Assembly: GCA_023664325.1 (NCBI GenBank)
Contig: JAMPFS010000033.1
Coordinates: 1-37,928, forward strand
Length of the DNA: 37,928 nt
DNA from: Clostridium sp.
GTDB lineage: Bacteria; Bacillota; Clostridia; Lachnospirales; Lachnospiraceae
Direction: 5' to 3'
Shown here: in pieces, positions 6,469 to 15,496 of the stretch
Position numbering within the stretch: position 1 is the stretch's first letter
Layout of the letters: each line of letters starts with the position of its first letter
The notes under the pieces: model-generated
What the model saw: the letters and a program-made list of their open reading frames with translations, nothing else
Database searches by the model: none
What the model was told of the DNA's origin: nothing
Made by a program: the position numbers and the translations under genes

Positions 6469-7578
6469 ATGGAGACAAAGGTTATTAAGGCAGATTGTCC
6501 AATCGAAGACTATATGAAAATAAAGGAATTGTCCCAAGCTGCCGCCTGCTTAGCAGGCGGTGGCTTGGTTGCGTTTCCGACAGAAACGGTTTACGGACTT
6601 GGAGCGGATGCACAAAATAAAGAGGCGGCGGCAAAGATTTATGCGGCAAAGGGAAGACCATCAGACAACCCCCTGATTGTTCATATAGCGGATATAGCGG
6701 ATATGGATAACCTTTCCCATGTCAACGAACAGGCGGCTGTTCTGGCACAGGCATTCTGGCCGGGTCCGCTTACCATTATTTTGCCGAAAAAAGACATTGT
6801 GCCATATGAGACGACGGGCGGGCTTGATACGGTTGCAATCCGCATGCCTTCGCATCCGGTGGCATTAGAACTGATCCGGCAGTCCGGGGTATATGTGGCG
6901 GCGCCAAGCGCCAATCTTTCCGGCAGACCGTCTCCGACAAAAGCTTCGCATGTCATGGAGGATTTAGCGGGGAAGATAGAATATATCATAGACGGCGGCG
7001 CCGTTGGCATTGGCATTGAGTCCACCATTATAGATGTGAGTGATAAGGTGCCGACAATCCTGCGTCCGGGATTTATTACGAAAAAAATGTTAGAGCAGAT
7101 TGCAGGCGAAGTTAAAATGGATCCGGTGCTCGAGAGGGTGGCGGACGGTCTGCATCCGAAGGCGCCGGGGATGAAATATACACACTATGCGCCAAGAGGC
7201 GAACTCACATTGGTGGAGAGCATGACAGATGGCTTGGAACATATTTCGGAAGACGGGCATATGACAGTTTCCCACAGGAAGGTTATTGACAAGATCATAG
7301 CGCTTGCAGGTGAAAAGAGACAGGAGGGATACCGGGTTGGAATTATGGCTTCTACGGGAACCGTTTCCTGTTACGGGGGTCATGCGGATACCGTGATTTG
7401 TGTCGGTGACCGAAAGGAACAGATTACGGTGGCGGCAGGGCTTTACAGCGCGCTCCGGGATTTTGATGCAGCGGCTGTGGATTACATTTATGCAGAGAGT
7501 TTCCGGGGAGAAGAATTGTCAGACGCCATTATGAACCGGTTGTTAAAGGCAGCGGGACAGCGTGTGATCCGGGTGTAG
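6469..7578 (+). CDS. L-threonylcarbamoyladenylate synthase (Sua5 type)
   Basis: The 369-residue protein makes L-threonylcarbamoyl-AMP from threonine, bicarbonate and ATP, the first step of the t6A37 modification of tRNAs that read ANN codons. The YrdC domain (about residues 15-205) shows LVAFPTETVYGLGADAQ, IYAAKGRPSDNPLIVHI and the SAN motif in AAPSANLSGRPSPT. The C-terminal Sua5 domain (about 235-365) and its linker (LHPKAPGMKYTHYAPRG) are present, so this is the long Sua5 form, not the short TsaC form. The start is one base after the protease stop codon, with only a weak ribosome site, which suggests translational coupling. rpiB follows 99 bases downstream. Confidence 0.93.
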   Translation: METKVIKADCPIEDYMKIKELSQAAACLAGGGLVAFPTETVYGLGADAQNKEAAAKIYAAKGRPSDNPLIVHIADIADMDNLSHVNEQAAVLAQAFWPGPLTIILPKKDIVPYETTGGLDTVAIRMPSHPVALELIRQSGVYVAAPSANLSGRPSPTKASHVMEDLAGKIEYIIDGGAVGIGIESTIIDVSDKVPTILRPGFITKKMLEQIAGEVKMDPVLERVADGLHPKAPGMKYTHYAPRGELTLVESMTDGLEHISEDGHMTVSHRKVIDKIIALAGEKRQEGYRVGIMASTGTVSCYGGHADTVICVGDRKEQITVAAGLYSALRDFDAAAVDYIYAESFRGEELSDAIMNRLLKAAGQRVIRV

Positions 7579-7677
7579 GAAACTCGCCTTTTACAGTAGG
7601 TGGAATATCTGAATTTCCAGCAAGGCAGTTTGGTTTGGAATGATTGAATATATGAATTGAGAAAGAAGGAAATGCAA

Positions 7678-8106
7678 ATGATAGCTTTGGGATGTGATCA
7701 TGGTGGATATGGTTTGATGCAGGAGGTAAAGAAGCACTTAGATGAGCGGGGAATTGAATACAGGGATTTTGGCTGCTATGGTGAGGAAGCAGTGGATTAT
7801 CCTGTATATGCAAAAAAAGCAGCCCATGCCGTGGCGGATGGAGAATGTGAACTTGGTATTTTAATCTGCGGCACGGGTATAGGGGTTTCCATTGCTGCCA
7901 ATAAGGTGAAAGGAGTCCGTGCAGCGCTTTGCCATGACTGTTTCAGCGCAGCGGCAACAAAGGAACATAATGATGCCAATATGCTGGCGATGGGCGCCAG
8001 AGTCATTGGAACGGGACTTGCATTAAAGATCGTAGATACTTTTTTGGATACACCGTTTTCCAATGAGGAGAGACATATCAGGCGCAATCGCATGATCGAG
8101 GAGTAA
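7678..8106 (+). CDS. rpiB: Ribose-5-phosphate isomerase B
   Basis: The 142-residue enzyme interconverts ribose 5-phosphate and ribulose 5-phosphate in the non-oxidative pentose phosphate pathway. Diagnostic motifs are GCDHGGYG near the N-terminus, the active-site loop ICGTGIGVSIAANK, HDCFSAAATKEHNDANMLAMG and a C-terminal RHIRRNRMIEE. Length is typical for RpiB/LacAB proteins. The ATG at 7678 lies 7 bases after AGAAGGA; another ATG at 7672 is too close. The gene ends 27 bases before atpZ, so read-through into the ATP synthase genes is possible even though a separate promoter lies at 8471-8499. Confidence 0.93.
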   Translation: MIALGCDHGGYGLMQEVKKHLDERGIEYRDFGCYGEEAVDYPVYAKKAAHAVADGECELGILICGTGIGVSIAANKVKGVRAALCHDCFSAAATKEHNDANMLAMGARVIGTGLALKIVDTFLDTPFSNEERHIRRNRMIEE

Positions 8107-8133
8107 TGTTTGGACAGACCGGGAGGAATCCGT

Positions 8134-8400
8134 ATGAAAATGATTGCATTAATCAGCCAACTGGCAATTGCGATGCTGACCGCCGTTTTGATTTCCGGAG
8201 GAATCGGTTACGCTGTGGATGCTTTTTTTGGTACCGGCACACTTGTTTTTTTTCTGATTTTAGGAGTGCTTGGCGGTTACAAGGCATGCTATAATATTAT
8301 CTGCAAATTTCTTGGCAAAAAAAGCCTCTTTGAAGCGGACAAAAGGGAAGAGCCGGACTTGCTTCAGTCCAAACTGGAAGAATGGGAGGAGAAAGACTGA
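8134..8400 (+). CDS. atpZ: AtpZ/AtpI family ATP-synthase-associated membrane protein
   Basis: This 88-residue protein has two predicted membrane helices (about residues 5-27 and 34-55) separated by YAVDAFFGTGT, followed by a charged cytoplasmic tail. This is the layout of the AtpZ family (F0F1-ATPase-associated, proposed Mg2+/Ca2+ transport or assembly role together with AtpI). GGGAGG lies 7 bases before the ATG at 8134, which is preferred over a TTG at 8110. It is the first gene of the ATP synthase cluster; a gap of 189 bases containing a promoter separates it from the next gene. The family call relies on topology and position more than on strong motifs. Confidence 0.75.
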   Translation: MKMIALISQLAIAMLTAVLISGGIGYAVDAFFGTGTLVFFLILGVLGGYKACYNIICKFLGKKSLFEADKREEPDLLQSKLEEWEEKD

Positions 8401-8470
8401 TATTTTGGCTGGCGTGACAAAGTATCAGACGCAATTTATAAAAAAGTTCCACAAATTTCCAGTAAATTTA

Positions 8471-8501
8471 TGGACATTTACTAAAAAAATTAGTATACTA
8501 A
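8471..8501 (+). promoter_or_regulatory. Promoter of the ATP synthase operon with overlapping palindrome
   Basis: TGGACA (8471-8476), a 17-base spacer and TATACT (8494-8499) form a good sigma-A-like promoter 90 bases before the atpI-like gene. The 12-base perfect palindrome TTAGTATACTAA (8490-8501) covers the -10 box and could be an operator, or may be chance in AT-rich DNA. Confidence 0.6.
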
Positions 8502-8589
8502 TAATGTTGGAAATGTGTTGTTTTTGTGAAACGCAGCAGATAACAGGTTTTACAGACATAATTCTGATTCTTTTTGACAGGAGAAGAGT

Positions 8590-9087
8590 ATGGAGCAGGT
8601 AAAAGAGACCCTACGGGGCGTTGTGATTGGAATACTTTTATATGCAGCACTCGTAGAAATAGTTGGAATCTTTTTTTCCGGAAATATTCAAGGATATACA
8701 CAGGGGCTGCTTGCGGGAACCGCAGTTGCCATTTTTTTAATGGTTCACATGGCAGTTACATTGGATAAGGGGCTTGATATGCCGGAACAACAGGCGGTAA
8801 AATATACCAGACGGCAAAGCTTCGTACGTTTGGGAATTATGCTTGCAGCGCTGCTTTTGGGAGTGATATTCGACCAGCTTAATTTTATTGCGTTAGTGTT
8901 AGGTCTTCTCGGGCTTAAGATTGGCGCGCTTGTGGCACCGTTCTTTTTAAAGCGTATGTATCCGGAACATTTTGTGACAAAGGATGAATTGCTGTTTGAA
9001 CAGGAGGCAGCCGGGGAACCGGATGCGAAGCCGCAGGAGGATACAGACGTGGTTTCTCAAAAACCGGAAGAGGACTTTGTCAATTAA
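8590..9087 (+). CDS. ATP synthase subunit I-like membrane protein
   Basis: The 165-residue protein has four predicted membrane helices (about residues 10-30, 37-55, 78-95 and 98-117) and an acidic, proline-containing cytoplasmic tail. Its place directly before atpB and its topology fit subunit I (AtpI-like), which in other bacteria helps assemble the c ring. Sequence conservation in this family is low, so position is the main evidence. AGGAG lies 8-9 bases before the ATG. The unusually long acidic tail (residues 130-165) is an extension over typical AtpI proteins. Confidence 0.72.
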   Translation: MEQVKETLRGVVIGILLYAALVEIVGIFFSGNIQGYTQGLLAGTAVAIFLMVHMAVTLDKGLDMPEQQAVKYTRRQSFVRLGIMLAALLLGVIFDQLNFIALVLGLLGLKIGALVAPFFLKRMYPEHFVTKDELLFEQEAAGEPDAKPQEDTDVVSQKPEEDFVN

Positions 9088-9154
9088 GATTGTATCGTCA
9101 GTATTTTCTACTGACATGCTATATTTATTTTACTACAGAAAGGAAGGTGAAAAG

Positions 9155-9880
9155 ATGGGTTATGGAATGATGCCGATGCTGTTGACATCAGATACAGAAG
9201 TAGATTTTTCAATTCATCATCTGATAGCATATCAGTTCATGGGTGAGACCGTATATATTACGACTTCGCATGTCTGCATGCTTCTAATTATGGTGACATT
9301 GATGATTTTCGCTCTGGTCGCCAGGAAGAAAATGATGAATGCAAAAGAAATACCGACAGGAATGCAGAATGTATTAGAGTTTGCAGTAGAAACCCTGCAG
9401 GGCTTTGTACATGGTTCTATGGGGCAGCATGCCAAAAAGTACATCAATTACATTGGTACTTTATTTTTGTTTGTATTTTTTTCCAATATTTCCGGTCTGT
9501 TTGGTTTAAGACCACCGACAGCGGATTTTGGAACCACATTTTCTCTGGCATTGATTACATTTGTGATGATTCAGTATAATAATATCAAATGTAACAAATT
9601 CGGTGCTGTAACAGATTTGTTTCAACCAATTTGGATCCTGTTTCCGATTAATCTGATCGGTGAGGTTGCCACGCCGGTTTCCATGTCGCTGCGTTTGTTT
9701 GGTAACGTTATGGCTGGAACGGTTATGATGGCATTATATTATGGACTGCTTCCGATTTTTGTCAAGATTGGCATACCGGCAGCGCTGCATGTCTACTTTG
9801 ACCTGTTTTCAGGCGCAATTCAGGCATATGTATTTTGTATGCTGACAATGGTATTTGTAACCCAGAAGATAGAGGGGTAG
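9155..9880 (+). CDS. atpB: ATP synthase Fo subunit a
   Basis: The 241-residue membrane protein forms the ion half-channels next to the c ring. The essential stator arginine is seen in VSMSLRLFGNVMAG, and the final helix contains DLFSGAIQAYVFCMLTMVF. About five to six membrane helices are predicted. The ATG at 9155 follows AAAGGAAGGTGA; upstream in-frame codons overlap the atpI-like gene and are not family-like. Its coupling ion is probably Na+, judged from the c subunit. Confidence 0.95.
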   Translation: MGYGMMPMLLTSDTEVDFSIHHLIAYQFMGETVYITTSHVCMLLIMVTLMIFALVARKKMMNAKEIPTGMQNVLEFAVETLQGFVHGSMGQHAKKYINYIGTLFLFVFFSNISGLFGLRPPTADFGTTFSLALITFVMIQYNNIKCNKFGAVTDLFQPIWILFPINLIGEVATPVSMSLRLFGNVMAGTVMMALYYGLLPIFVKIGIPAALHVYFDLFSGAIQAYVFCMLTMVFVTQKIEG

Positions 9881-9918
9881 GCAAAATGCCAGAGCATATC
9901 AGATATTCAAAAAGGTAC

Positions 9919-9943
9919 GTTATCTGCCTGACAATAAGATAAC
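9919..9943 (+). other. Intercistronic hairpin before atpE
   Basis: GTTATCT (9919-9925) and AGATAAC (9937-9943) form a perfect 7-bp stem with an 11-base loop in the 101-base gap between atpB and atpE. There is no T run, so it is not a terminator. It may protect or stabilise the atpE part of the message, since many c subunits are needed per complex. Confidence 0.4.
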
Positions 9944-9981
9944 AATGTTTTGAATTTTATAGTAAATGGAGGAATGATTCT

Positions 9982-10257
9982 ATGGAAAACATCACAAACG
10001 AAGGTTTAATTTTAGCTTGTTCAACAATTGGCGCAGGTTTGGCAATGATCGCCGGTATTGGTCCTGGTGTTGGTCAGGGTTATGCGGCTGGTCAGGGTGC
10101 AGCAGCAGTAGGACGTAATCCGGGTGCAAAGGGTGACATCATGTCTACCATGCTTTTAGGACAGGCGGTAGCAGAGACAACCGGTCTTTACGGACTTGTC
10201 GTAGCGTTGCTGTTAATGTATGGTAATCCAATGTTAGCTAGATTTTTGAAGCTGTAA
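9982..10257 (+). CDS. atpE: ATP synthase Fo subunit c, predicted Na+-binding
   Basis: The 91-residue proteolipid has two membrane helices joined by the polar loop RNPGAKGD. The ion-binding carboxylate is E65 in GQAVAETTGLYG. The residues that bind Na+ in the Ilyobacter tartaricus ring are Q32, V63, E65, S66, T67 and Y70; here they are Q32 (GIGPGVGQG), V63, E65, T66, T67 and Y70 at identical numbering, with Ser replaced by Thr. This is a sodium-type signature, in contrast to H+-type rings that lack the Gln and Ser/Thr ligands. GGAGG lies 8 bases before the ATG. Confidence 0.96.
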   Translation: MENITNEGLILACSTIGAGLAMIAGIGPGVGQGYAAGQGAAAVGRNPGAKGDIMSTMLLGQAVAETTGLYGLVVALLLMYGNPMLARFLKL

Positions 10258-10293
10258 TAAATTATTAAAATCTGGCGAAAGGAGGATAGACTC

Positions 10294-10863
10294 TTGGCAA
10301 ACTTGTTATTAGGATTAGAGGGTATGAATGTCATGCTGCTGACAGATGGACACATTCTTGACTTAAGCGCCCAGACGGTGAGCGATATTGTGATTCAGGG
10401 CATCGCAATCTTTATTCTCTTTTTCTTCCTTTCAAATATATTGTTTGAGCCGGTGAAGAAGGTTCTTGCAAACAGAACGGAGAAAATCAAAAATGATATT
10501 GAATCCGCATCAAAGGACAAGGAAGATGCCGCAGCGTTGAAAGCGGAATATGATGAAAAGTTAAAGTCTATTGAGAAGGAAAAAGAAGAGATTTTATCAG
10601 CAGCCCGCAGGAAAGCGCAGAAGCGGGAGGAAGAGATTGTTGATGAGGCAAATGCAGAGGCAGCAAGAATTATTGCTCGTGCCAATCAGGAGATTGAGCT
10701 TGAAAAGAGTAAAGTTTCAGATGAGATGCGAAAGGAAATTGTTCGTGTGGCAACTGCAATGGCTGCGAAGATACTTACGCAGCAGATTGACGAGAGTAAG
10801 CAGGATGCTTTGATAGAGGACACTTTGAAGGAAATGGGTGGTAGTACATGGCTAAGCAGGTAA
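10294..10863 (+). CDS. atpF: ATP synthase Fo subunit b
   Basis: The 189-residue protein has one membrane helix (about residues 30-52, VIQGIAIFILFFFLSNILF) followed by a long charged helix, about residues 55-165, that dimerises as the peripheral stalk. It starts with TTG at 10294, supported by AAAGGAGG 8 bases upstream and no better ATG. Its end overlaps atpH by 16 bases, indicating translational coupling. The hydrophilic N-terminus of about 28 residues is a little longer than in Escherichia coli. Confidence 0.93.
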   Translation: MANLLLGLEGMNVMLLTDGHILDLSAQTVSDIVIQGIAIFILFFFLSNILFEPVKKVLANRTEKIKNDIESASKDKEDAAALKAEYDEKLKSIEKEKEEILSAARRKAQKREEEIVDEANAEAARIIARANQEIELEKSKVSDEMRKEIVRVATAMAAKILTQQIDESKQDALIEDTLKEMGGSTWLSR

Positions 10864-11384
10864 GTAAAACCTACGGAAGCGCGCTTTTTGAGGTGGCTTT
10901 GGAAAATAAGACCTTAGATACCACATTAGAAGAGGTGCTTTTTGTAAAGCAGACGTTTCTTGAAAACGAAGAATTAAACAAGCTTTTGCTTCATCCGAAC
11001 ATCGAAAAAGAAGAGAAGATTAAGGTGTTGGAAAACATCTACCAGGGTAAGGTTTCCGATGAACTGACCGGGCTTATGGTGATGATGGTTACAAAAGGCC
11101 ATCAGAAGGATTTTCTTTCCGTGTTTGATTATATCATCAACGAAATCAAAGAAGAGAAAGGCATTGGAGTTGCCAATATTTCTTCTGCGGTTGAGCTTTC
11201 CAAAGCACAGAAGGAAAAAATTGAGCAAAAGCTTTTAGAGACCACAAAGTATCATCAGATTGAGGGTGTTTATCATGTAGACGGCTCTCTAATCGGCGGG
11301 TTGGTGATCCGCATACAGGATACCGTTGTGGACAGCAGTTTGAAGACACAGATTGCAAATTTATCAAAATCCCTTGTTGGGTAG
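10848..11384 (+). CDS. atpH: ATP synthase F1 subunit delta
   Basis: The 178-residue OSCP/delta protein joins the top of F1 to the b stalk. Family features are the N-terminal helical domain (SKTYGSALFEVALENKTLD) and the C-terminal segment SLIGGLVIRIQDTVVDSSLK. The ATG at 10848 lies inside the end of atpF, just after GGGTGGT. Length and position are typical. Confidence 0.94.
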   Translation: MAKQVSKTYGSALFEVALENKTLDTTLEEVLFVKQTFLENEELNKLLLHPNIEKEEKIKVLENIYQGKVSDELTGLMVMMVTKGHQKDFLSVFDYIINEIKEEKGIGVANISSAVELSKAQKEKIEQKLLETTKYHQIEGVYHVDGSLIGGLVIRIQDTVVDSSLKTQIANLSKSLVG

Positions 11385-11472
11385 AAGAAGATCGAGCGGG
11401 AAGATACATTTTCCGGCATGTGGCAGATTGTCACAGATTAAAATAAGAACAGAGAGAAGGTGCTAATTTTCA

Positions 11473-12975
11473 ATGAATTTAAGACCAGAAGAGATTAGTT
11501 CTGTCATTAAAGAACAGATTAAGAATTATTCAAAGGAATTAGAGACCTCCGAAGTTGGTACTGTTATTCAGGTAGCAGACGGTATTGCCCGTGTGCATGG
11601 CTTGGAAAAGGCAATGCAGGGTGAGTTATTAGAGTTCCCAGGTGAGGTTTATGGAATGGTTATGAACCTGGAGGAGGATAACGTAGGTGCCGTGCTTCTT
11701 GGTGCCGATAAGAATATCAACGAAGGAGATACCGTTAAGACCACCGGACGCGTGGTTGAGGTTCCGGTTGGCGATGCAATGCTTGGACGTGTTGTCAATG
11801 CATTAGGTCAGCCAATTGATGGAAAGGGGCCGATTCAGACAAGCAAGACAAGACCGATTGAGAGGGTAGCATCCGGTGTTATTTCCCGTAAGTCGGTAGA
11901 TACGCCGCTTCAGACGGGTATTAAGGCGATTGATGCGATGGTGCCAATCGGAAGAGGACAGAGAGAGTTAATTATCGGTGACCGTCAGACAGGTAAAACA
12001 GCCATCGCAATTGACACAATTATCAATCAGAAGGGGCAGGGCGTAAATTGTATTTACGTTGCCATCGGACAAAAGGCATCTACGGTTGCAAATATCGTAA
12101 AGTCTTTAACAGAATATGGAGCAATGGATTATACAACGGTTGTTGCATCAACTGCTTCCGAGCTGGCGCCGCTTCAGTATATTGCACCGTATGCAGGCTG
12201 TGCAATCGGTGAGGAATGGATGGAGGAAGGCAAGGATGTGCTTGTCATTTATGATGACTTGTCAAAGCATGCTACGGCATACCGTACACTGTCCTTGCTG
12301 CTTAGAAGACCGCCTGGACGTGAAGCTTATCCTGGTGACGTATTCTACTTACATTCAAGACTGCTTGAGCGTGCAGCGCGTTTAAGTGAGGAGTTAGGAG
12401 GAGGTTCGCTTACAGCGCTTCCGATTATTGAGACACAGGCGGGTGACGTGTCTGCATACATTCCAACAAATGTAATTTCTATCACAGATGGTCAGATTTA
12501 TCTGGAGACAGAGATGTTTAATGCAGGTTTCCGTCCGGCAATCAACGCCGGTCTTTCCGTATCCCGTGTAGGTGGCGCGGCGCAGATCGGCGCAATGAAG
12601 AAGATTGCATCGCCAATCCGTACAGAGCTTGCGCAGTATAGAGAGCTTGCAGCATTCTCCCAGTTTGGCTCAGACCTTGATGATGACACGAAAGAAAGAC
12701 TTGCACAGGGTGAAAGAATTAAGGAAATGTTAAAGCAGCCTCAGTACAAACCGATGCCGGTAGAGCAGCAGGTTGTCATCATTTATGCAGCGACGAAGAA
12801 ATATTTGCTGGATGTTCCGGTTGAGGAGATTCTTGATTTTGAAAAGAGCTTATTTGAGTATATTGATACCCAGGTTCCGGAACTCTTTGCAAAGATTCGG
12901 AAGGAAAAGAAGCTGACGGAAGAGATTGAGGAAATGCTTACGAAGGCAATCACCGAATTCAAGGCACAGCGTTAA
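11473..12975 (+). CDS. atpA: ATP synthase F1 subunit alpha
   Basis: The 500-residue non-catalytic nucleotide-binding subunit shows the P-loop GDRQTGKTAI at about residues 169-178, PGREAYPGDVFYLHSRLLER and the visual signature PAINAGLSVSRVGGAAQ. AGAGAAGG precedes the ATG by about 9 bases. It is full length and has no visible defects. Confidence 0.98.
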   Translation: MNLRPEEISSVIKEQIKNYSKELETSEVGTVIQVADGIARVHGLEKAMQGELLEFPGEVYGMVMNLEEDNVGAVLLGADKNINEGDTVKTTGRVVEVPVGDAMLGRVVNALGQPIDGKGPIQTSKTRPIERVASGVISRKSVDTPLQTGIKAIDAMVPIGRGQRELIIGDRQTGKTAIAIDTIINQKGQGVNCIYVAIGQKASTVANIVKSLTEYGAMDYTTVVASTASELAPLQYIAPYAGCAIGEEWMEEGKDVLVIYDDLSKHATAYRTLSLLLRRPPGREAYPGDVFYLHSRLLERAARLSEELGGGSLTALPIIETQAGDVSAYIPTNVISITDGQIYLETEMFNAGFRPAINAGLSVSRVGGAAQIGAMKKIASPIRTELAQYRELAAFSQFGSDLDDDTKERLAQGERIKEMLKQPQYKPMPVEQQVVIIYAATKKYLLDVPVEEILDFEKSLFEYIDTQVPELFAKIRKEKKLTEEIEEMLTKAITEFKAQR

Positions 12976-13082
12976 ATGTTTCATGGACACGCAGTGAAAG
13001 ATGGAAATGTATCACTTAACAGCAGGTAAATTGCATGTTGCAAAAGCCTGAATGATTTAGTACAAGAAAGAGGTGAATTGTC

Positions 13083-13940
13083 TTGGCATCTATGAGAGAT
13101 ATCAAACGGCGGAAAGAAAGTGTTGCCAGCACTGGGCAGATTACGAAAGCGATGAAGCTGGTTTCCACCGTTAAATTACAAAAAGCAAAAGCCAGGGCAG
13201 AGAGTAATAAGCCGTATTTTACCATGCTATATGATACGATGTGTTCAATTTTGGCGCGAAGCGGCGGAATGGAGCATCGGTATCTGACAGCAGGTGATTC
13301 CACGCGTAAAGCGGTCATTACCATTACAGGTAACAGAGGTCTTGCGGGTGGATATAACAATAATATCGTAAAGGAGATTGTGACAGCATTTTCTCCGGAG
13401 GAGACAGACATTTATGCAGTTGGACGAAAAGGTATTGAAAACCTTTCCAGAAGAGGCTATAAAATCGTGGAAGATTATTCGGAAGTGATTAATGAGCCGC
13501 TTTATGGAGATGCCATCAAGATTGGTAAAAATGTACTTGCTTCCTTTGAAGAGGGTGAGGTCGGTGAAATCTATCTCGCATATACGAGTTTTAAAAATAT
13601 GGTGACGCAGGAACCACAACTCATAAAGCTTCTTCCGATTAATGTGGAGGAGATTATGCAGGATGTGGAGGTGGATGTTTTAACACCGATGAACTTTGAG
13701 CCTGTGGCAGATGAAGCTTTGGATATGATTATACCAAAGTATATAAATAACATTTTATACGGGGCATTTATTGAGTCGATTGCCAGTGAGAATGGCGCCC
13801 GTATGCAGGCAATGGATTCCGCGACAAAGAATGCGGATGACATGATTGCAGATTTGTCTCTTAAATATAACCGTGCAAGACAGAGTTCCATTACGCAGGA
13901 GCTTACAGAGATTATTGCAGGTGCAGAGGCAATTTCCTAG
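13083..13940 (+). CDS. atpG: ATP synthase F1 subunit gamma
   Basis: The 285-residue rotor shaft begins MASMRDIKRRKESVASTGQI and ends with the conserved ARQSSITQELTEIIAGAEA. The start codon is TTG at 13083: AGAGGTG lies 8 bases upstream, and family members usually have two or three residues before MRDIKRR, which would be lost with the ATG at 13092. GNRGLAGGYN at about residue 85 is the other conserved stretch. Confidence 0.95.
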   Translation: MASMRDIKRRKESVASTGQITKAMKLVSTVKLQKAKARAESNKPYFTMLYDTMCSILARSGGMEHRYLTAGDSTRKAVITITGNRGLAGGYNNNIVKEIVTAFSPEETDIYAVGRKGIENLSRRGYKIVEDYSEVINEPLYGDAIKIGKNVLASFEEGEVGEIYLAYTSFKNMVTQEPQLIKLLPINVEEIMQDVEVDVLTPMNFEPVADEALDMIIPKYINNILYGAFIESIASENGARMQAMDSATKNADDMIADLSLKYNRARQSSITQELTEIIAGAEAIS

Positions 13941-13970
13941 AGGAGAATAATAAATAAAAGGAGATAAGAT

Positions 13971-15365
13971 ATGGCAGAGAAAAATGTCGGTAAAATCACC
14001 CAGATCATTGGTGCGGTGCTGGACATTAAGTTCAGTGAAGGCAATCTTCCTGAGATTAATGATGCCATCAGGATCGCTACCAAAGATGGCGGGGAATTAA
14101 CCGTTGAGGTTTCCCAGCATTTAGGTGATGATACAGTGAAATGTATTGCCATGGGTCCAACGGATGGATTGGTTCGTGGTATGGAAGCTGTTGCTACAGG
14201 CGCGCCGATTACAGTGCCTGTGGGTGAGAATACATTGGGAAGAATTTTCAATGTATTAGGTGAGCCAATTGATAATAAGCCGGCTCCGGAAGTGACAGAG
14301 CATTTTCCGATTCACAGGAAGGCTCCAAGCTTTGCAGAGCAGGCAACGGATACAGAGATTTTAGAGACCGGTATCAAGGTCGTTGATTTGCTTTGCCCTT
14401 ATCAGAAGGGTGGTAAGATTGGACTGTTTGGTGGCGCCGGTGTAGGTAAAACGGTATTGATTCAGGAGTTAATCCGTAATATTGCGACAGAGCATGGTGG
14501 ATATTCCGTATTTACCGGTGTAGGCGAGCGTACCCGTGAGGGTAATGACCTGTATAATGAAATGACGGAATCAGGCGTTATCAATAAGACAACGATGGTA
14601 TTTGGACAGATGAATGAGCCGCCTGGAGCAAGAATGAGAGTTGGTCTGACAGGACTTACAATGGCAGAGTATTTCCGTGACCAGGGTGGTAAGGATGTGC
14701 TTTTGTTCATTGATAACATTTTCCGTTTCACCCAGGCAGGTTCTGAGGTTTCCGCACTGCTTGGCCGTGTGCCGTCAGCGGTAGGTTACCAGCCAACGTT
14801 ACAGACGGAGATGGGTGCTTTGCAGGAGCGTATTACTTCCACAAAGAACGGTTCCATTACTTCCGTTCAGGCTGTCTATGTGCCGGCGGATGACTTGACA
14901 GACCCGGCTCCGGCTACGACATTTGCGCATTTGGATGCAACGACTGTACTTTCACGTTCGATCGTGGAGTTAGGTATTTATCCGGCAGTTGATCCATTGG
15001 AGTCAACCTCCCGAATTTTGGATCCAAAGATTGTGGGTGATGAGCATTATGCGGTTGCCCGTGGCGTGCAGGAGATTTTACAGAAATACAAAGAGTTACA
15101 GGATATTATTGCCATTCTCGGTATGGATGAGTTATCAGAGGATGATAAGCTGGTCGTAAACCGTGCAAGAAAGATACAGAGATTTTTGTCACAGCCATTC
15201 TTTGTGGCAGAGCAGTTTACCGGTACTTCCGGTAAGTATGTTCCTCTTTCAGAGACTATCCGTGGTTTTAAGGAGATTATCGATGGAAAGCATGATGATA
15301 TTCCAGAGGGTCACTTCTTAAATGCAGGCAGCATAGATGATGTTGTAGCAAGGGCAAATCAGTAG
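13971..15365 (+). CDS. atpD: ATP synthase F1 subunit beta
   Basis: The 464-residue catalytic subunit shows the P-loop GGAGVGKTVLIQE at about residues 153-165, the catalytic glutamate region GVGERTREGNDLY, DNIFRFTQAGSEVSALLGR and PAVDPLESTSR. It is full length. AAAGGAG precedes the ATG by 8 bases, and the gap after atpG is 30 bases. Confidence 0.98.
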   Translation: MAEKNVGKITQIIGAVLDIKFSEGNLPEINDAIRIATKDGGELTVEVSQHLGDDTVKCIAMGPTDGLVRGMEAVATGAPITVPVGENTLGRIFNVLGEPIDNKPAPEVTEHFPIHRKAPSFAEQATDTEILETGIKVVDLLCPYQKGGKIGLFGGAGVGKTVLIQELIRNIATEHGGYSVFTGVGERTREGNDLYNEMTESGVINKTTMVFGQMNEPPGARMRVGLTGLTMAEYFRDQGGKDVLLFIDNIFRFTQAGSEVSALLGRVPSAVGYQPTLQTEMGALQERITSTKNGSITSVQAVYVPADDLTDPAPATTFAHLDATTVLSRSIVELGIYPAVDPLESTSRILDPKIVGDEHYAVARGVQEILQKYKELQDIIAILGMDELSEDDKLVVNRARKIQRFLSQPFFVAEQFTGTSGKYVPLSETIRGFKEIIDGKHDDIPEGHFLNAGSIDDVVARANQ

Positions 15366-15496
15366 ATTAAACAATATCTGCCCAAGAGGTACACAGATGT
15401 CTTTGGGGATGCGTTTTTTTGCAGCCACAAATGCATCTTAAGGAAGGTGTGCCGAAAGGGCAGATATGGAACTGGAATAAAACAGGAGATATGCTT

